From assembly GCA_026261815.1 (NCBI GenBank), contig JAMPIT010000848.1:2976001-3040000 (forward strand): a stretch of DNA of 64,000 bases. The letters run 5' to 3'. Made by a program: the position numbers and the translations under genes. This stretch comes from Monarcha castaneiventris obscurior (taxonomy: Eukaryota > Chordata > Aves > Passeriformes > Monarchidae). Shown piece by piece: positions 49,965-58,823 of this stretch (position 1 is its first letter; every line of letters begins with the position of its first letter). Under the pieces are notes generated by a model. It saw nothing but the letters and a program-made list of their open reading frames with translations. It was not told where the DNA came from and ran no database searches.

Positions 49965-50423
49965 GCAGCCTGGGTTAAGACACTTTATTATTGCTTTTAG
50001 TCCAGAACACTCAAAACCCCAACATCTTCCCTTGCCCTTTACAAGTTGGTGGTCAGTTTCAGCTATCAAACTGCAGGGAGCTGGACTGTCTGGAACACTG
50101 GTCATACCAGAGGTAGTAAACAGCTATGCCAGAGGCTCATCAATAAATACAAAAGTGAACAACCACCACCTTTAAAAGAGTCAGGCTTCAGAGGAGCAAC
50201 AAACACTAGAAGACACCCAGCTTTCAGAAATTTGTGTTTAGCAACTGGAGCTTTTGTAGAGTCGGAGCTCCCCCTCTGGCCGCCTGCTAAGGGGTGTCAT
50301 GACCTCTATTACAAGTGCAAGATGCCCGAGCAGCAAACAGGAAGGACAAGGTGCATCGGGAGCATTTAGTCCTGGCAAAGAACATGCAGGAGAGCCCTGG
50401 GTCAGGTCTCCACAGGAACAGGG
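49965..50423 (-). other. LPIN3 3' UTR (probable extent)
   Basis: Non-coding sequence from the TAA stop to about 20 bases past the AATAAA at 49989-49984. No conserved element was recognised. Confidence 0.55.
49984..49989 (-). terminator. Poly(A) signal of LPIN3
   Basis: AATAAA read on the minus strand (TTTATT on plus), about 435 bases after the LPIN3 stop codon. It is the first canonical signal found downstream of the stop, and predicts cleavage near 49965. Confidence 0.6.
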
Positions 50424-50568
50424 TTAGGGCAAGCCATCTAAGTCAACATCAGGTATGGAAGGTCTCCAGCAGGCAAAGTGGCTGCAGTCTGGAGACACCA
50501 GACCAGTGCTCCTCCTCTGTCCCACAGGAGGGAAGAGGACCTCTACCAGCTCCAACAGCCGCTCGAAT
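50424..50568 (-). CDS. LPIN3: LPIN3 coding exon 20 (C-terminus and stop)
   Basis: 145 bp including TAA at 50426-50424, residues 882-929. [14 protein letters not shown], then [17 protein letters not shown], matches the lipin C-terminal pattern of ERL..VELLFPP and YWREPxPxVDLD. This exon is too short to show as a long open frame and was found from the acceptor CCCCCGCAG|ATTCG. Confidence 0.93.
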
Positions 50569-53500
50569 CTGCGGGGGTAAGAAAGAAGTTACACTTGGGG
50601 TCATTCAGCATTTGTTTGATGCTTCTCTGCATCAAAGCCAGGTTATCCCAAAGATGCCGAGGAATAAACACTTGGCTTACGTTGACTTTTGGTTCTTTGC
50701 GAGCTCCTGGATCAGCTCTCCCTTGGGGTTTACTGTGAATATGTGGCTCTCTGGCAGCCCCACTTGCTTGTAAGCATAGACATCCTGCACAAGGAAGGCC
50801 AGCACGGCATGAGAGCTGCAGGAAGGCACCAGCACCCAGCCTGAGCCCTCCCTCTGCCCCAGGAGACCCACTCACATTGGGCCTGTTCCCAAAGCCCGCG
50901 TAGAAGGGACACTTCGTGGCAAACAGTTTTCGGATGTCTGTCAAACAGGTGACCTTGAACACCTCTGGCTTCTTCTCAATCACCTCCCTGCAGCACAAGA
51001 GACATGACCACAGTGGCATGAGCTGGCCAGGACTGTGGGCACCAAACCTGTCTGGGGCTCAGGGTAAGAGGTTTTGTGCATCAAAAGCTTCATTGTGAAG
51101 CTCCAGCAAGGTCAGGCTGCTCCTCTGCTGCCTCCCACGAAAGGCACTGTGCACCAAGGAGGGCAGAGCAGTTTAAGGCTGGGACATCCCTCAGGGTCAA
51201 GCTGGGGAAGGGGGTTCTGTCCCCAGGGATACAGGAAGTGCAGGAAAGAACAGTACCTGTGGAAGGCAGACAAGAGGCTACTGGGGGAAAGCAGCATGGG
51301 GCCCATGGGGAGGCCACAGCCTTGCTCATTGACCCATTTGAGGTAGCCTTTGGTGATGTGGGCCATGCCAATAGCCCTGGCTGAGCAGTAGAGGAACTTG
51401 TAGCCATTCCTAGAGAGAACACAGGGAGCCCCTCTGAGCTGTGACCTGGGCAAGGCATTCTCCTGCTCTAAGCAAGGTGGTTCCACAAACAATCCCTTAT
51501 CTGGCAACCCAGACTAAACCAAATCCCCACCTGCCTCACACTGGGAGTTCCTGCAGCACCCTCCATGCTCTCCCCAGCATCCACACACCCACTCAGCTCA
51601 GCTGCACAGCACCCATTGCTGCTCGGCACCCTCACACAGCACTTTCATCCCACGGCACTGCCCGTCAGTTGTGGAGGGCTGCACGCAGCCCTTGCAGACG
51701 CCCGGGCAGTGTACCGGGGAGGCCACCGAGAGGCAGCCGAGGTGCCGGTCCCGTCCCTGCAATCCCCGGGAGTGCATCCCGCCCGTGCTCCTCCCGGGGC
51801 CGGAATGAGCCATCCACGGGCCCACAGTGCCTCTCAGTGGCCACAGGGGCCAGGGACCAAGCTGGAGGCTCCGCGGGGACTCAGTGCAGGTGAGTCCCCT
51901 GGGCTGTGGGAAGCCATCACTGGGTGCCCAGAGAGGCACCAGCACCACAGTGCTGGGGACCCCCATGCCACCACTCTCAGGCATGACCGTGGGTGGTCTT
52001 GTCTCCTTCAGTGCTCAGCTATACCTCCCCAGCAAAGCCTCCTCTGGCACACACTCCTTCCAGGGACACACACTCCTTCCAGGGAAGGTAATGCTAGCAT
52101 CTGCTCCCAGGGGACCCTCTGCTTTCACCCCTCAACACCATGTAAGCAGCACAGCCAGCATCAGCCACCACTGACAGCAGACAGTGCAGCTGTCTGGGCC
52201 TGCATCAGCGAGTAAGAAGCCCTGACTCTGACTCCATCAGCTTCCCACTTCACCTTGGCCTCAGCTGATCCAATACCTACAGGTGGATTTTGTGGAAGAG
52301 TTTAACAATCCCACGATGAGTCCAGTCTTTACCCAGCTGCGGCAAGATCTGTCCAAGAGCATCTGATCTAAAAGGAAAGGACACCGGGTTAGTGTGATCC
52401 AACATGGTGAGTATCCACCCTCACCCCAATGGGGTTTGTGGTCCCTTCTGCCTGCTTATGCAAGCCTTTAAAGGAGACTTTCCCCTAACAGGGGAAAACA
52501 AGGATTTTGGGGTGGGAGAAAGGCCTTTTTACTTGGTGATGGTGCCATCGATGTCTGAGATCACCACTTTTTCATTCCAGTTCCACAGGTAGATGGTGGC
52601 CTCACAGCGGCACGTGCCCTGGTACTGAGTGGTCACGCTGAATGACACCTCGTTGGGGCCATCCTGCAGATTCAACCTTCCCTGGGGCAGAGGGGCAGCA
52701 AAAGTGTTACACCAGCACCAATTCACACCAGTCCAACGCTTGCCAGAGGCCAGACTTCCACCCAGCCAGGCCAGAGACCCCAAGCCTCTATAGGGTGGCC
52801 AACCAGGGCAAAATACTTGGATGTCCTATGAAAACACGAGGTCAGGAGTAGAGAAATCCCTGTTTAAGGGTTGTCTCACCCCTACACACACAGACAATGA
52901 AGGTGGAGGAATAAATACATACAATTTGTTCGGAGGAGAGCCGCAGGGATTTCTTGTAGGTTGGCAGAGGTTTCTGAGCAGGGGCCTCCATTGCAAAGAT
53001 GTCGTCAGGGTGCAGGAGATGATTGTCCCTGGATGACTCCTTTTCCTCCTGCCTACACAAAGAAGGGAAGAGGTCAGCCGGAGTCTTAACAAAGCTTTTT
53101 ACCCTCTTTCACTAGACAAACTTGGGAATAACTAGTGATGTAGGAGAAGAGACCAGCAGCATCCAGACTCCTGAAAGTGACCTGGGAGGGAGGCACTCAC
53201 CTCTGCTGAGCAGGGTCAGGCTGCAGCATTCCTGTGTTGGCTTTCTCTGTCTTGTAGGATGGCAGAGGTTTCTGAGCAGAGGCCTCCATTGCCAACATGT
53301 CCCCAGGGCACTGGGAGTCATTGTCACCGGATGACTCCTTTTCCCCCTGCCTACACAAAGAAGAGAAGGGGTCAGCCAGAGTCTTCACAAAGCTTTCTAC
53401 CCTCTTTCATTAGGCAAATTTAGGAATAACTAGGGATGTAGGAGAGGAGACCAGGAATATCAGACTCCTGAAGATGGCCTGGGAGGGAGGCACTCACCTC

Positions 53501-56500
53501 TGCTGAGCAGGGTCAGGCTGCAGTGCTCCCACGCTGGCTTTCCCTGGCCTCGGCTGCTGCTGCAGGCAGAGAGGGGTGTGCTGGTTTTGGCTGAGGTAGA
53601 GTTAATTTTCTTCACAGTGGCTGGTATGGGGCTGTGCTCTGGATTTGGGCTCAATACAGTGTTGATAACAGAAATGTTTCTGTTATTGCTGAGCAGTGCT
53701 TGCACAGAGCCAAGAGCAAGAGCAGGGGCTGCTTTGCTTTTCTTCCAGTCGGAACAGCAATGCCAAAAGAGGTGTCACAGCAGTCCCTGCCCTCACTGGG
53801 ACACTGCTTGTGGAAGAGTAAGCACAGCCTGGTGCTGTGGTGGGGCAGGGAGACCAGCAAGCACATGTGGTGCCCGGGGATCTGGCATGATGGGCACATG
53901 GCAGGAGGTCTCACCACTACAAGGTCCACATTACTGCATTAGCAGGTGTTGCTCTGCTGCTCAGCCATTAACAGACCAAAGGGGACAGGTAGCAACCTTA
54001 AGAAGTCACCTTGTCAGGTCCTGGGTGTCCTCATAGTCAACCTCAGGCCATCTCCAGGACCCTGCTCCCACCCCTGCCAGTCAGCAGAATGATGCCTGTC
54101 CCCTGGGGACATGGTTGTCATATCCACTGCTGCAAACATACCCCATCTGTTGGGATTTCTCTCCTCCTCCAGGGGAACCACCATCTTCTGCCTTTCTTGG
54201 GCATCTTCTCCTTCACCAATTCGTTGATGATGCTCTGTGAATATGGCAGAACATGGCATGAGGTCAGTCCTCAGCCCAGGCCCTGCCCAGAATCATAGCC
54301 AGTAAATGTGTTATACCACTGACCTCAGGAATGTTCCTCTGGAAAGCCTGCAGGGACAGGACTATGGGACCAGCCACTGCCCAGCTATAATATCTAGAAA
54401 AAGCAAGAGGGATGGGCACATCACCATCCTGCAGCATGGCCAGGTCCCACAACTACTTTGGTACAGTCATGGGCTGGGATGGAGTCACATTCCTACAGGA
54501 GGGTTTCCACAGGGACAAAGGGGCCATGCTGTCCATTGTGGAATGAAGCAGCAGGAAGAGCCAGCCACTCACTTGTTGTTGATCATTATCACCAGCTTCG
54601 GGTCACTGACGAGCCTTGGATTCTCAGCAAACTGCTGGTAGGAAACCATGTGCTCCATGAACTTCTCTGGTGGGACAGAGGCTGTGTCATGCCATTGGGG
54701 GATAGAAAGGATTTCAGCACTGCAGATTCCCCTCCCCTCCCACGTACCATGAGAGATCTGCCTTTTGCCCCTGAGGCCCCCGCACAGTGACAGGGCAACT
54801 GTGGGCATCGAGTCAGAGTCCGTGGGCTGGTTGGCAGGCAAGGTGGATGGCAGCTGGACACACAGAGGTTTGCTGGGGTCTGTCACAGGCCTCAAACCCT
54901 GCTCTGTGTCACTGCCAGCAAGGGAAGAAACGGTGGTGACATCAGAGAATAGCTTTAAACATACCTCCATCCTTTGCACCAAGGGAATTGCTCAAAAATG
55001 TCTGAGCTTGGCCAGCTGGGACAACTCATACCTCCTGGGGAAATAGAGAGCCACCTGCTCATCCAGCTTGGAGAGGTCTTCCAGGCAAGTGTTACTGGGA
55101 CTCAAGTGAGGACTTCTTTTGATGGATCCTCAATGCACAGACAGAAGAGAGCTTAGCTGAATCACCATTCCAATCCCCCCACCATCTACTGAGAAAGCCA
55201 ACAGCATTATCCTCCATCATATCCATGTACCATACAAACGGGGCAGCCACTTTCCTACTGGAAAAGCTGCTGTGAGGCAACAGCAACAGAAGTTCCTCAA
55301 GACACCTGCACTAGCATGGTCCTTAAATACACCATCAAGGGGGGCACATAAATGCTTCTCTGTGATTTGCCCTGATTTAGCATGCTCAGATGAAGCCACA
55401 AGTCAGGCCAGGTTCTGTCAGACACTTGAAGTTAAGGTATGGCCTGTACTGCTGAGAAATCTTCTAAGTATGCAAAAGCAGAGACATCCAAGGATGGACT
55501 TCAGGGAACATAAGGCAAGAAAGCCTTCCTGGGAGCTGGGTGGTCACTGAAGGGTGGACACCTAAGGGATGTCTCTTCAAAGGAAAGGAGCTGGCAGCAC
55601 ACAGAGAAGGCAAAGTAAACACACCACACCTGGGAGTCATGGAGTTACACTAAATGGACAAGCCAGGAGGTCATCCGAGTCAGACACATCAGCAGGCTCA
55701 AACCACTTCAAGCAGCACCAGTCACCCTCTCACCTTGCTTGCTCTGCCTCTCCAGCTGGGACCTGGGGCCTTCTGAGCCTGACTGCCAAGGAGCAGTGGC
55801 TCCCTCACAGGGCTCCACATCTTGTTGAACTTCTGGCACAACACTAACATCTCCCTTCTGTTTCTCTTGTGGGTTTGAGTAGGTCCCCAAAAATCTCTTT
55901 GCCCTGACAGCACGGAAGATGTCCTTCAGCCTGAAGATTCTGTTCCCAGCCTGGGGTGCAAGTGTTGGCTCAGTAACAGACACAGCCAAGGAAGGGGGTA
56001 TGCCCTTTGGTCCTGCTGGGCTTGAATCCCTTCCTGAATATTCAGAGATGGCAACAAGAGGGGTTTCCTTATCCACTGGAACCAGTGTCGCAGAGATGGT
56101 GGTTGATGCAGCAGTAATGACCTTTGTGGATTTGGCTGGTTTAACTCGCACCAATTTAGTCACCTCAAGGAAAGCAGAGGAACAGGTTTGAGGATGGGAA
56201 GTTGCCCAAACCATCACACAGAAAAGGACAACTTTCTTAAGGCTGCCTGGCCACAGCCTCCTCTGCTTTCTGTAGGTCTTTTGGACACCCATTCCCAGCA
56301 AAAGAGCAAGAGCAGGGACTCACCTGAGGGAGCTTTCCCCAGGTCCACTTCACGTGGGATTCAGCCCCTAGAGCAAAATTCTCCTGTTGTCTGACCTCCA
56401 GTTCAGAATCACTTTTGGGAGAAGATGGACGGCTCAGCATGAAGCTGCAGGAAGAGAAGTTGATGTGGGCCCTCATCTACACTACAGCCCCATGCTCTCC

Positions 56501-58814
56501 TATCAGCGCAAGGACATTTGGGGCCAAGAACCCTGTAAGGCTGGTTTTCCATAAAGTCACTTCTACCCTATAAGATTGTCACTCCCAAAGGACCAAGACC
56601 TATGGAAGCTGAGACCTGAGTGCTAAGCCAGCAGTTGCCCAGAGCAGCTCAGCAGCAGAGAACCCTCTGCACATAGGCTTCTCACACCTGTGACCATGGT
56701 TGTGGTCTCTGAGCTTTCCTCCAGCCACACCATATCAGGCTAGGAAAACCCTCCTCTCCTGACACCTCCAAGTCACTTTTCCAAACCACCTTCTGACATA
56801 AGGCAGATGCCCTGCTCTCACCAGAGCTGAGCAGAACACCTTGGCTCTGCCCATTACCTGTCCCCTCCGAGCAGCTCCCCATCGGAGTATGGGTGTATCT
56901 CTCGGGGCTGCAACGACTCGGTTTCTTCAAGGAGATCAGCAAACGGTGAACATGCTGCATCACTGCAAAGGAGGAAAGAGAGGGCACTTGTGCTGCTTTC
57001 AAGCAGCAGCCTCCTCTCCAGAAAGCTGGCAATATCCAGCTTCACCATTCCCCCTGGCTCTCTACTCCACAGAAGACCGGACTCCAACTTGCAAACACTT
57101 TCCCCGTGTTTCAGTACTGATGGGCATCACCAAATGAACCCACAGGCTTGACCCCCTGCACCACCCTGCCCATACCAAGCAGCTCACCTTGGGGCTGGCA
57201 GCTCGCATGGCTCCTTCATGGAGACATTGCTTTTGCCCTCATCAGAGCTGTCAGAATCCAACTCCAGCACCTCCTTCTTCTGGGACCTTCTCCTGCGTCG
57301 CCTCCTCTTGTGCAGGATCAGTCCAGCACTGGTGGCCTCCAACTCACAGGAGGGCTGGACAGCATCCTTTGGGCTCCGTGCCTTATAGATGGGGGACGTG
57401 CAGAGGAAGTAGGGGATGCTGCCCTGGAACAGGGATGGGGAAGAGCCCATCAGCTCCCTCCAGCACCCTCCTTTTCAGCCTAGCAGCTGCTTGCTCTCTA
57501 TGGAGCATACTATGGAACAGCACAACCATCACCACTGAGCCCTCAGTTCAGGGGTGGTTTTGTGGCCTGGCCTAAAAGGAAAGGGTATTTACCTACAACA
57601 TGTGAGTAAAAGAACATTAGGGTGATCCAGCCACAAGTTAAAGACATCTCTAACATGGGCAAAGAAAGACAGGCAGGAGATGGCACCACAAGACCAGAAC
57701 TACCAAGGCTGCAAATGGGATTTGATTCCAAAGCCCCTTCCTACTCCCAAACCCAGCCCAAGCCAACAGTGACCACAAATCTGCCTGAGAGAAGAGCTGC
57801 CAGGATTTCTGGAAGCCACAACTAGTCTCTTCCCACTTCCCAGTGGAGCAGGCAGCCTGCCATAGCATCTATCTCATTCTCATCCCTGTCACAAGAACCC
57901 CCGAGAGGCCAAGCTCCAAGGTATCTGCCTGTCTGGCCATGCCCATTGATGGAGACCAGTCTGGGATGCAGATATTTGGTCTAATACTCCCTCAGGCTGC
58001 TCCACCACGTGGGTTACAAGGTCCTTTGAGCAGGAACCTTTCCAGACACAGAAAACATCAGACGGGAGAATGGAGTCACTCTGGGGAAGAGCAGCATTCC
58101 AAACCTGGTCATTCCACCTCAACCCCACGCTTCCAGGTGGTCACAGTGGGACACAGACATGCACTCAGCACCTACTCATCACCAACCTCATGCTCCTCTG
58201 ACTCCTCGACGAAGAAGGCCTCTCCATTGTCTCCCAGCTTCATTTGCAGATCCACAGGCTCCCCATTGATTTCAATGTCAACCTAGCAAGGGACAGAAGC
58301 AGCCTGTCCCTCTGAACTCCCTCATCCACTGGAGCACAGGGGCACTTTCTGAGGGAGGGGATGGGTAGAAATTGCCCACAGGGCTGACAGCCACACAGCC
58401 TTTGAGGCAAGGGACCTCTCCCAATTTTCCTGGGGAGCACATTCCTCCCTGGAAATGGATGGGTTCCATTTGGGGGCATCCCCTTAAAAACTTGGCAAGC
58501 ATCCCTTTCACTGGGCTTCCATTTCCCTCAAACAAAGTCTTTCCATAACCTGTGGGTTATAGAAGATCCTGGGTCTGGAGACACTGGAAAGGAAGTGTAG
58601 CTCCAGGGCAGGCATCACTTACCACCTTCTCCTTGGAGCGCAGCACTCCCAGCTTCCCAAAGCGCACGTGAAATGGGGAGCACTTGAAGGAGTTGTCGGG
58701 CTGCCTCACCACGACTACATCGATGCAGCCCGACAGGTTGGCGGGGTTCAGATCCTGGTACAGCTCCTTCACCGTGACAAAGACGCTCTCAGCCAGCTGC
58801 CCCACGTAGTTCAT
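50424..58814 (-). CDS. LPIN3: Lipin-3, whole spliced gene (20 coding exons)
   Basis: Twenty exons join in frame to 929 residues. Lipins are Mg2+-dependent phosphatidate phosphatases (phosphatidate to diacylglycerol plus phosphate) in triacylglycerol and phospholipid synthesis, and lipin-1 also acts as a nuclear co-regulator. Seen here: N-LIP domain (about 1-110) with Gly84, a Ser106-Pro site matching the mTOR-regulated Ser106 of lipin-1, a basic nuclear-localisation segment (135-146), the conserved patches [18 protein letters not shown] and ALSLCGGL, and the C-LIP domain with the catalytic DIDGT (723-727) and an LGQIL (LxxIL) motif (734-738). Human lipin-3 is about 850 residues (recalled). 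Fifty extra residues come from a chimeric duplicated exon (53350-53201). Introns longer than 300 bp (for example 58622-58283, 58186-57424, 56857-56445, 55733-55129, 54141-53560 and 52280-51410) show no other feature. Confidence 0.93.
50681..50784 (-). CDS. LPIN3: LPIN3 coding exon 19 (C-LIP)
   Basis: 104 bp, phase 0 in and phase 2 out, residues 848-881. [20 protein letters not shown] continues the phosphatase fold. Acceptor CCTTGTGCAG|GAT; donor TCAAC|GTAAGC. Confidence 0.96.
50876..50987 (-). CDS. LPIN3: LPIN3 coding exon 18 (C-LIP)
   Basis: 112 bp, phase 2 in and phase 0 out, residues 810-847. [19 protein letters not shown] and YAGFGNRPN are conserved lipin motifs near the active site. Acceptor TTGTGCTGCAG|G; donor CCCAAT|GTGAGT. 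Confidence 0.96.
51257..51409 (-). CDS. LPIN3: LPIN3 coding exon 17 (C-LIP)
   Basis: 153 bp, phase 2 at both ends, residues 759-809. [16 protein letters not shown] and [15 protein letters not shown] are core C-LIP motifs. Acceptor TCTCTCTAG|G; donor CACAG|GTACTG. Confidence 0.96.
52281..52367 (-). CDS. LPIN3: LPIN3 coding exon 16 (LxxIL motif)
   Basis: 87 bp, phase 2 at both ends, residues 730-758. [20 protein letters not shown] contains LGQIL, the LxxIL motif used by lipin-1 for nuclear-receptor co-activation. Acceptor CTTTTAG|ATCAG; donor CACCT|GTAGGT. The later GT in GTAGGT would add bases and break the frame. Confidence 0.94.
52533..52681 (-). CDS. LPIN3: LPIN3 coding exon 15 (catalytic DIDGT)
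   Basis: 149 bp, phase 0 in and phase 2 out, residues 681-729. [20 protein letters not shown] is nearly invariant among lipins. [11 protein letters not shown] holds the haloacid-dehalogenase DxDxT motif, with Asp723 as predicted nucleophile and Asp725 as acid/base. The motif is intact, so phosphatase activity is expected. Acceptor TGCCCCAG|GGA; donor CCAA|GTAAAA. Confidence 0.96.
52923..53052 (-). CDS. LPIN3: LPIN3 coding exon 14 (parent exon C of the duplication)
   Basis: 130 bp, phase 2 in and phase 0 out, residues 637-680. It starts [11 protein letters not shown] and ends [12 protein letters not shown], the conserved lipin motif that leads into the C-LIP fold. Acceptor TTTGTGTAG|G; donor AAATT|GTATGT. 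Its head is duplicated in exon 13. Confidence 0.92.
52952..53542 (-). repeat. 297-bp tandem duplication spanning two LPIN3 exons
   Basis: Two direct copies are read on the minus strand, about 53542-53246 and 53245-52952. Each unit holds the tail of exon A, an intron (147 or 148 bp) and the head of exon C. The two introns differ by about 17 substitutions and one single-base gap by eye. The junction between copies, near 53245, fuses an exon C head to an exon A tail and so makes exon 13. The divergence suggests an old, not recent, event. Confidence 0.9.
53201..53350 (-). CDS. LPIN3: LPIN3 coding exon 13 (chimeric duplicate exon B)
   Basis: 150 bp, phase 2 at both ends, residues 587-636. The first about 100 bases copy the head of exon 14 (GEKESSGDN...QKPLPSYK) and the last about 45 copy the tail of exon 12 (LQPDPAQQ). 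It has an intact acceptor (TTTGTGTAG|G) and donor (CAGAG|GTGAGT) and no stop. It has no counterpart in the human lipin-3 sequence as recalled. Whether it is spliced into mRNA is unproven, and skipping it would leave the frame intact. Confidence 0.7.
53498..53559 (-). CDS. LPIN3: LPIN3 coding exon 12 (parent exon A of the duplication)
   Basis: 62 bp, phase 0 in and phase 2 out, residues 567-586, beginning [11 protein letters not shown] and ending LQPDPAQQ. It lies in the poorly conserved linker before the catalytic domain. The acceptor is a run of CAG triplets (CTGCAG|CAGCAG), so one or two glutamines may be optional. Its last 45 bases and the following intron recur in the next exon. Donor CAGAG|GTGAGT. 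Confidence 0.82.
54142..54234 (-). CDS. LPIN3: LPIN3 coding exon 11
   Basis: 93 bp, phase 0 at both ends, residues 536-566. [20 protein letters not shown] matches the lipin KMPxKxGRWWFxWRRR motif. Acceptor ATTCACAG|AGC; donor GATGGG|GTATGT. Confidence 0.92.
54324..54393 (-). CDS. LPIN3: LPIN3 coding exon 10
   Basis: 70 bp, phase 2 in and phase 0 out, residues 512-535. [18 protein letters not shown] is highly characteristic of lipins. Acceptor TTTTTCTAG|ATATT; donor CTGAG|GTCAGT. Confidence 0.93.
54573..54666 (-). CDS. LPIN3: LPIN3 coding exon 9
   Basis: 94 bp, phase 1 in and phase 2 out, residues 481-511. [19 protein letters not shown] aligns with the lipin EKF...VSYQ...NP segment. Acceptor TCCCACCAG|AGAAG; donor ACAA|GTGAGT. 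Confidence 0.93.
54748..54911 (-). CDS. LPIN3: LPIN3 coding exon 8
   Basis: 164 bp, phase 2 in and phase 1 out, residues 426-480. It includes the conserved VALSLCGGL patch, after a variable serine/proline-rich stretch. Acceptor TGCTGGCAG|TGACAC; donor CATG|GTACGT. Confidence 0.92.
55032..55128 (-). CDS. LPIN3: LPIN3 coding exon 7
   Basis: 97 bp, phase 1 in and phase 2 out, residues 394-425. It encodes [19 protein letters not shown] and then EQVALYFPR, matching the lipin pattern of KRSxHL...LDDL...ALYFP. No long open frame marks it; it was found from the missing piece between its neighbours. Acceptor TGCATTGAG|GATCC; donor AGGAG|GTATGA. Confidence 0.88.
55734..56163 (-). CDS. LPIN3: LPIN3 coding exon 6 (variable linker)
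   Basis: 430 bp, phase 0 in and phase 1 out, residues 251-393. This is the low-conservation central region of lipins, rich in Pro, Ser and Glu and probably disordered. The acceptor is chosen after a pyrimidine tract (CTGCTTTCCTTGAG|GTG) because it alone keeps phase 0. The donor is CAAG|GTGAGA. The exon is certain, but its 5' edge is a little less so. Confidence 0.8.
56324..56444 (-). CDS. LPIN3: LPIN3 coding exon 5
   Basis: 121 bp, phase 2 in and phase 0 out, residues 210-250. It contains [11 protein letters not shown] and [13 protein letters not shown], both close to the corresponding lipin-3 segments. Acceptor TTCCTGCAG|C; donor CTCAG|GTGAGT. Confidence 0.92.
56858..56962 (-). CDS. LPIN3: LPIN3 coding exon 4
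   Basis: 105 bp, phase 2 at both ends, residues 175-209. It carries [10 protein letters not shown], matching the conserved IYPYSDGE patch of lipins. Acceptor CTTTGCAG|T; donor GACAG|GTAATG. Confidence 0.9.
57188..57423 (-). CDS. LPIN3: LPIN3 coding exon 3 (regulatory Ser106 and NLS)
   Basis: 236 bp, entering phase 0 and leaving phase 2, residues 97-174. LCTSPIYK places Ser106-Pro107 at the position of the mTOR-target Ser106 in lipin-1. Residues 135-146 ([12 protein letters not shown]) form the polybasic nuclear-localisation and membrane-binding segment of lipins, followed by an acidic, serine-rich [11 protein letters not shown] stretch. Acceptor TGTTCCAG|GGC; donor CCAAG|GTGAGC. Confidence 0.93.
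58187..58282 (-). CDS. LPIN3: LPIN3 coding exon 2 (N-LIP, Gly84)
   Basis: 96 bp, phase 0 at both ends, residues 65-96. It continues the N-LIP domain with [17 protein letters not shown] and contains DNGEAFF, where Gly84 aligns with the residue whose change inactivates mouse lipin-1 (fld2J). Acceptor CTTGCTAG|GTT; donor GAG|GTTGGT. An alternative GT four bases on would break the frame. Confidence 0.93.
58623..58814 (-). CDS. LPIN3: LPIN3 coding exon 1 (N-LIP start)
   Basis: The ATG at 58814-58812 begins [10 protein letters not shown], the invariant lipin N-terminus, with A at -3. A strong acceptor (CTCTCCCTTGCAG) nine bases upstream shows that the 5' UTR continues in an upstream non-coding exon. 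It encodes residues 1-64, including [16 protein letters not shown] of the N-LIP domain. Donor GGTG|GTAAGT, phase 0. Dense agreement with lipins leaves no doubt about the family. Confidence 0.96.
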
Positions 58815-58823
58815 GGTTTGAGA

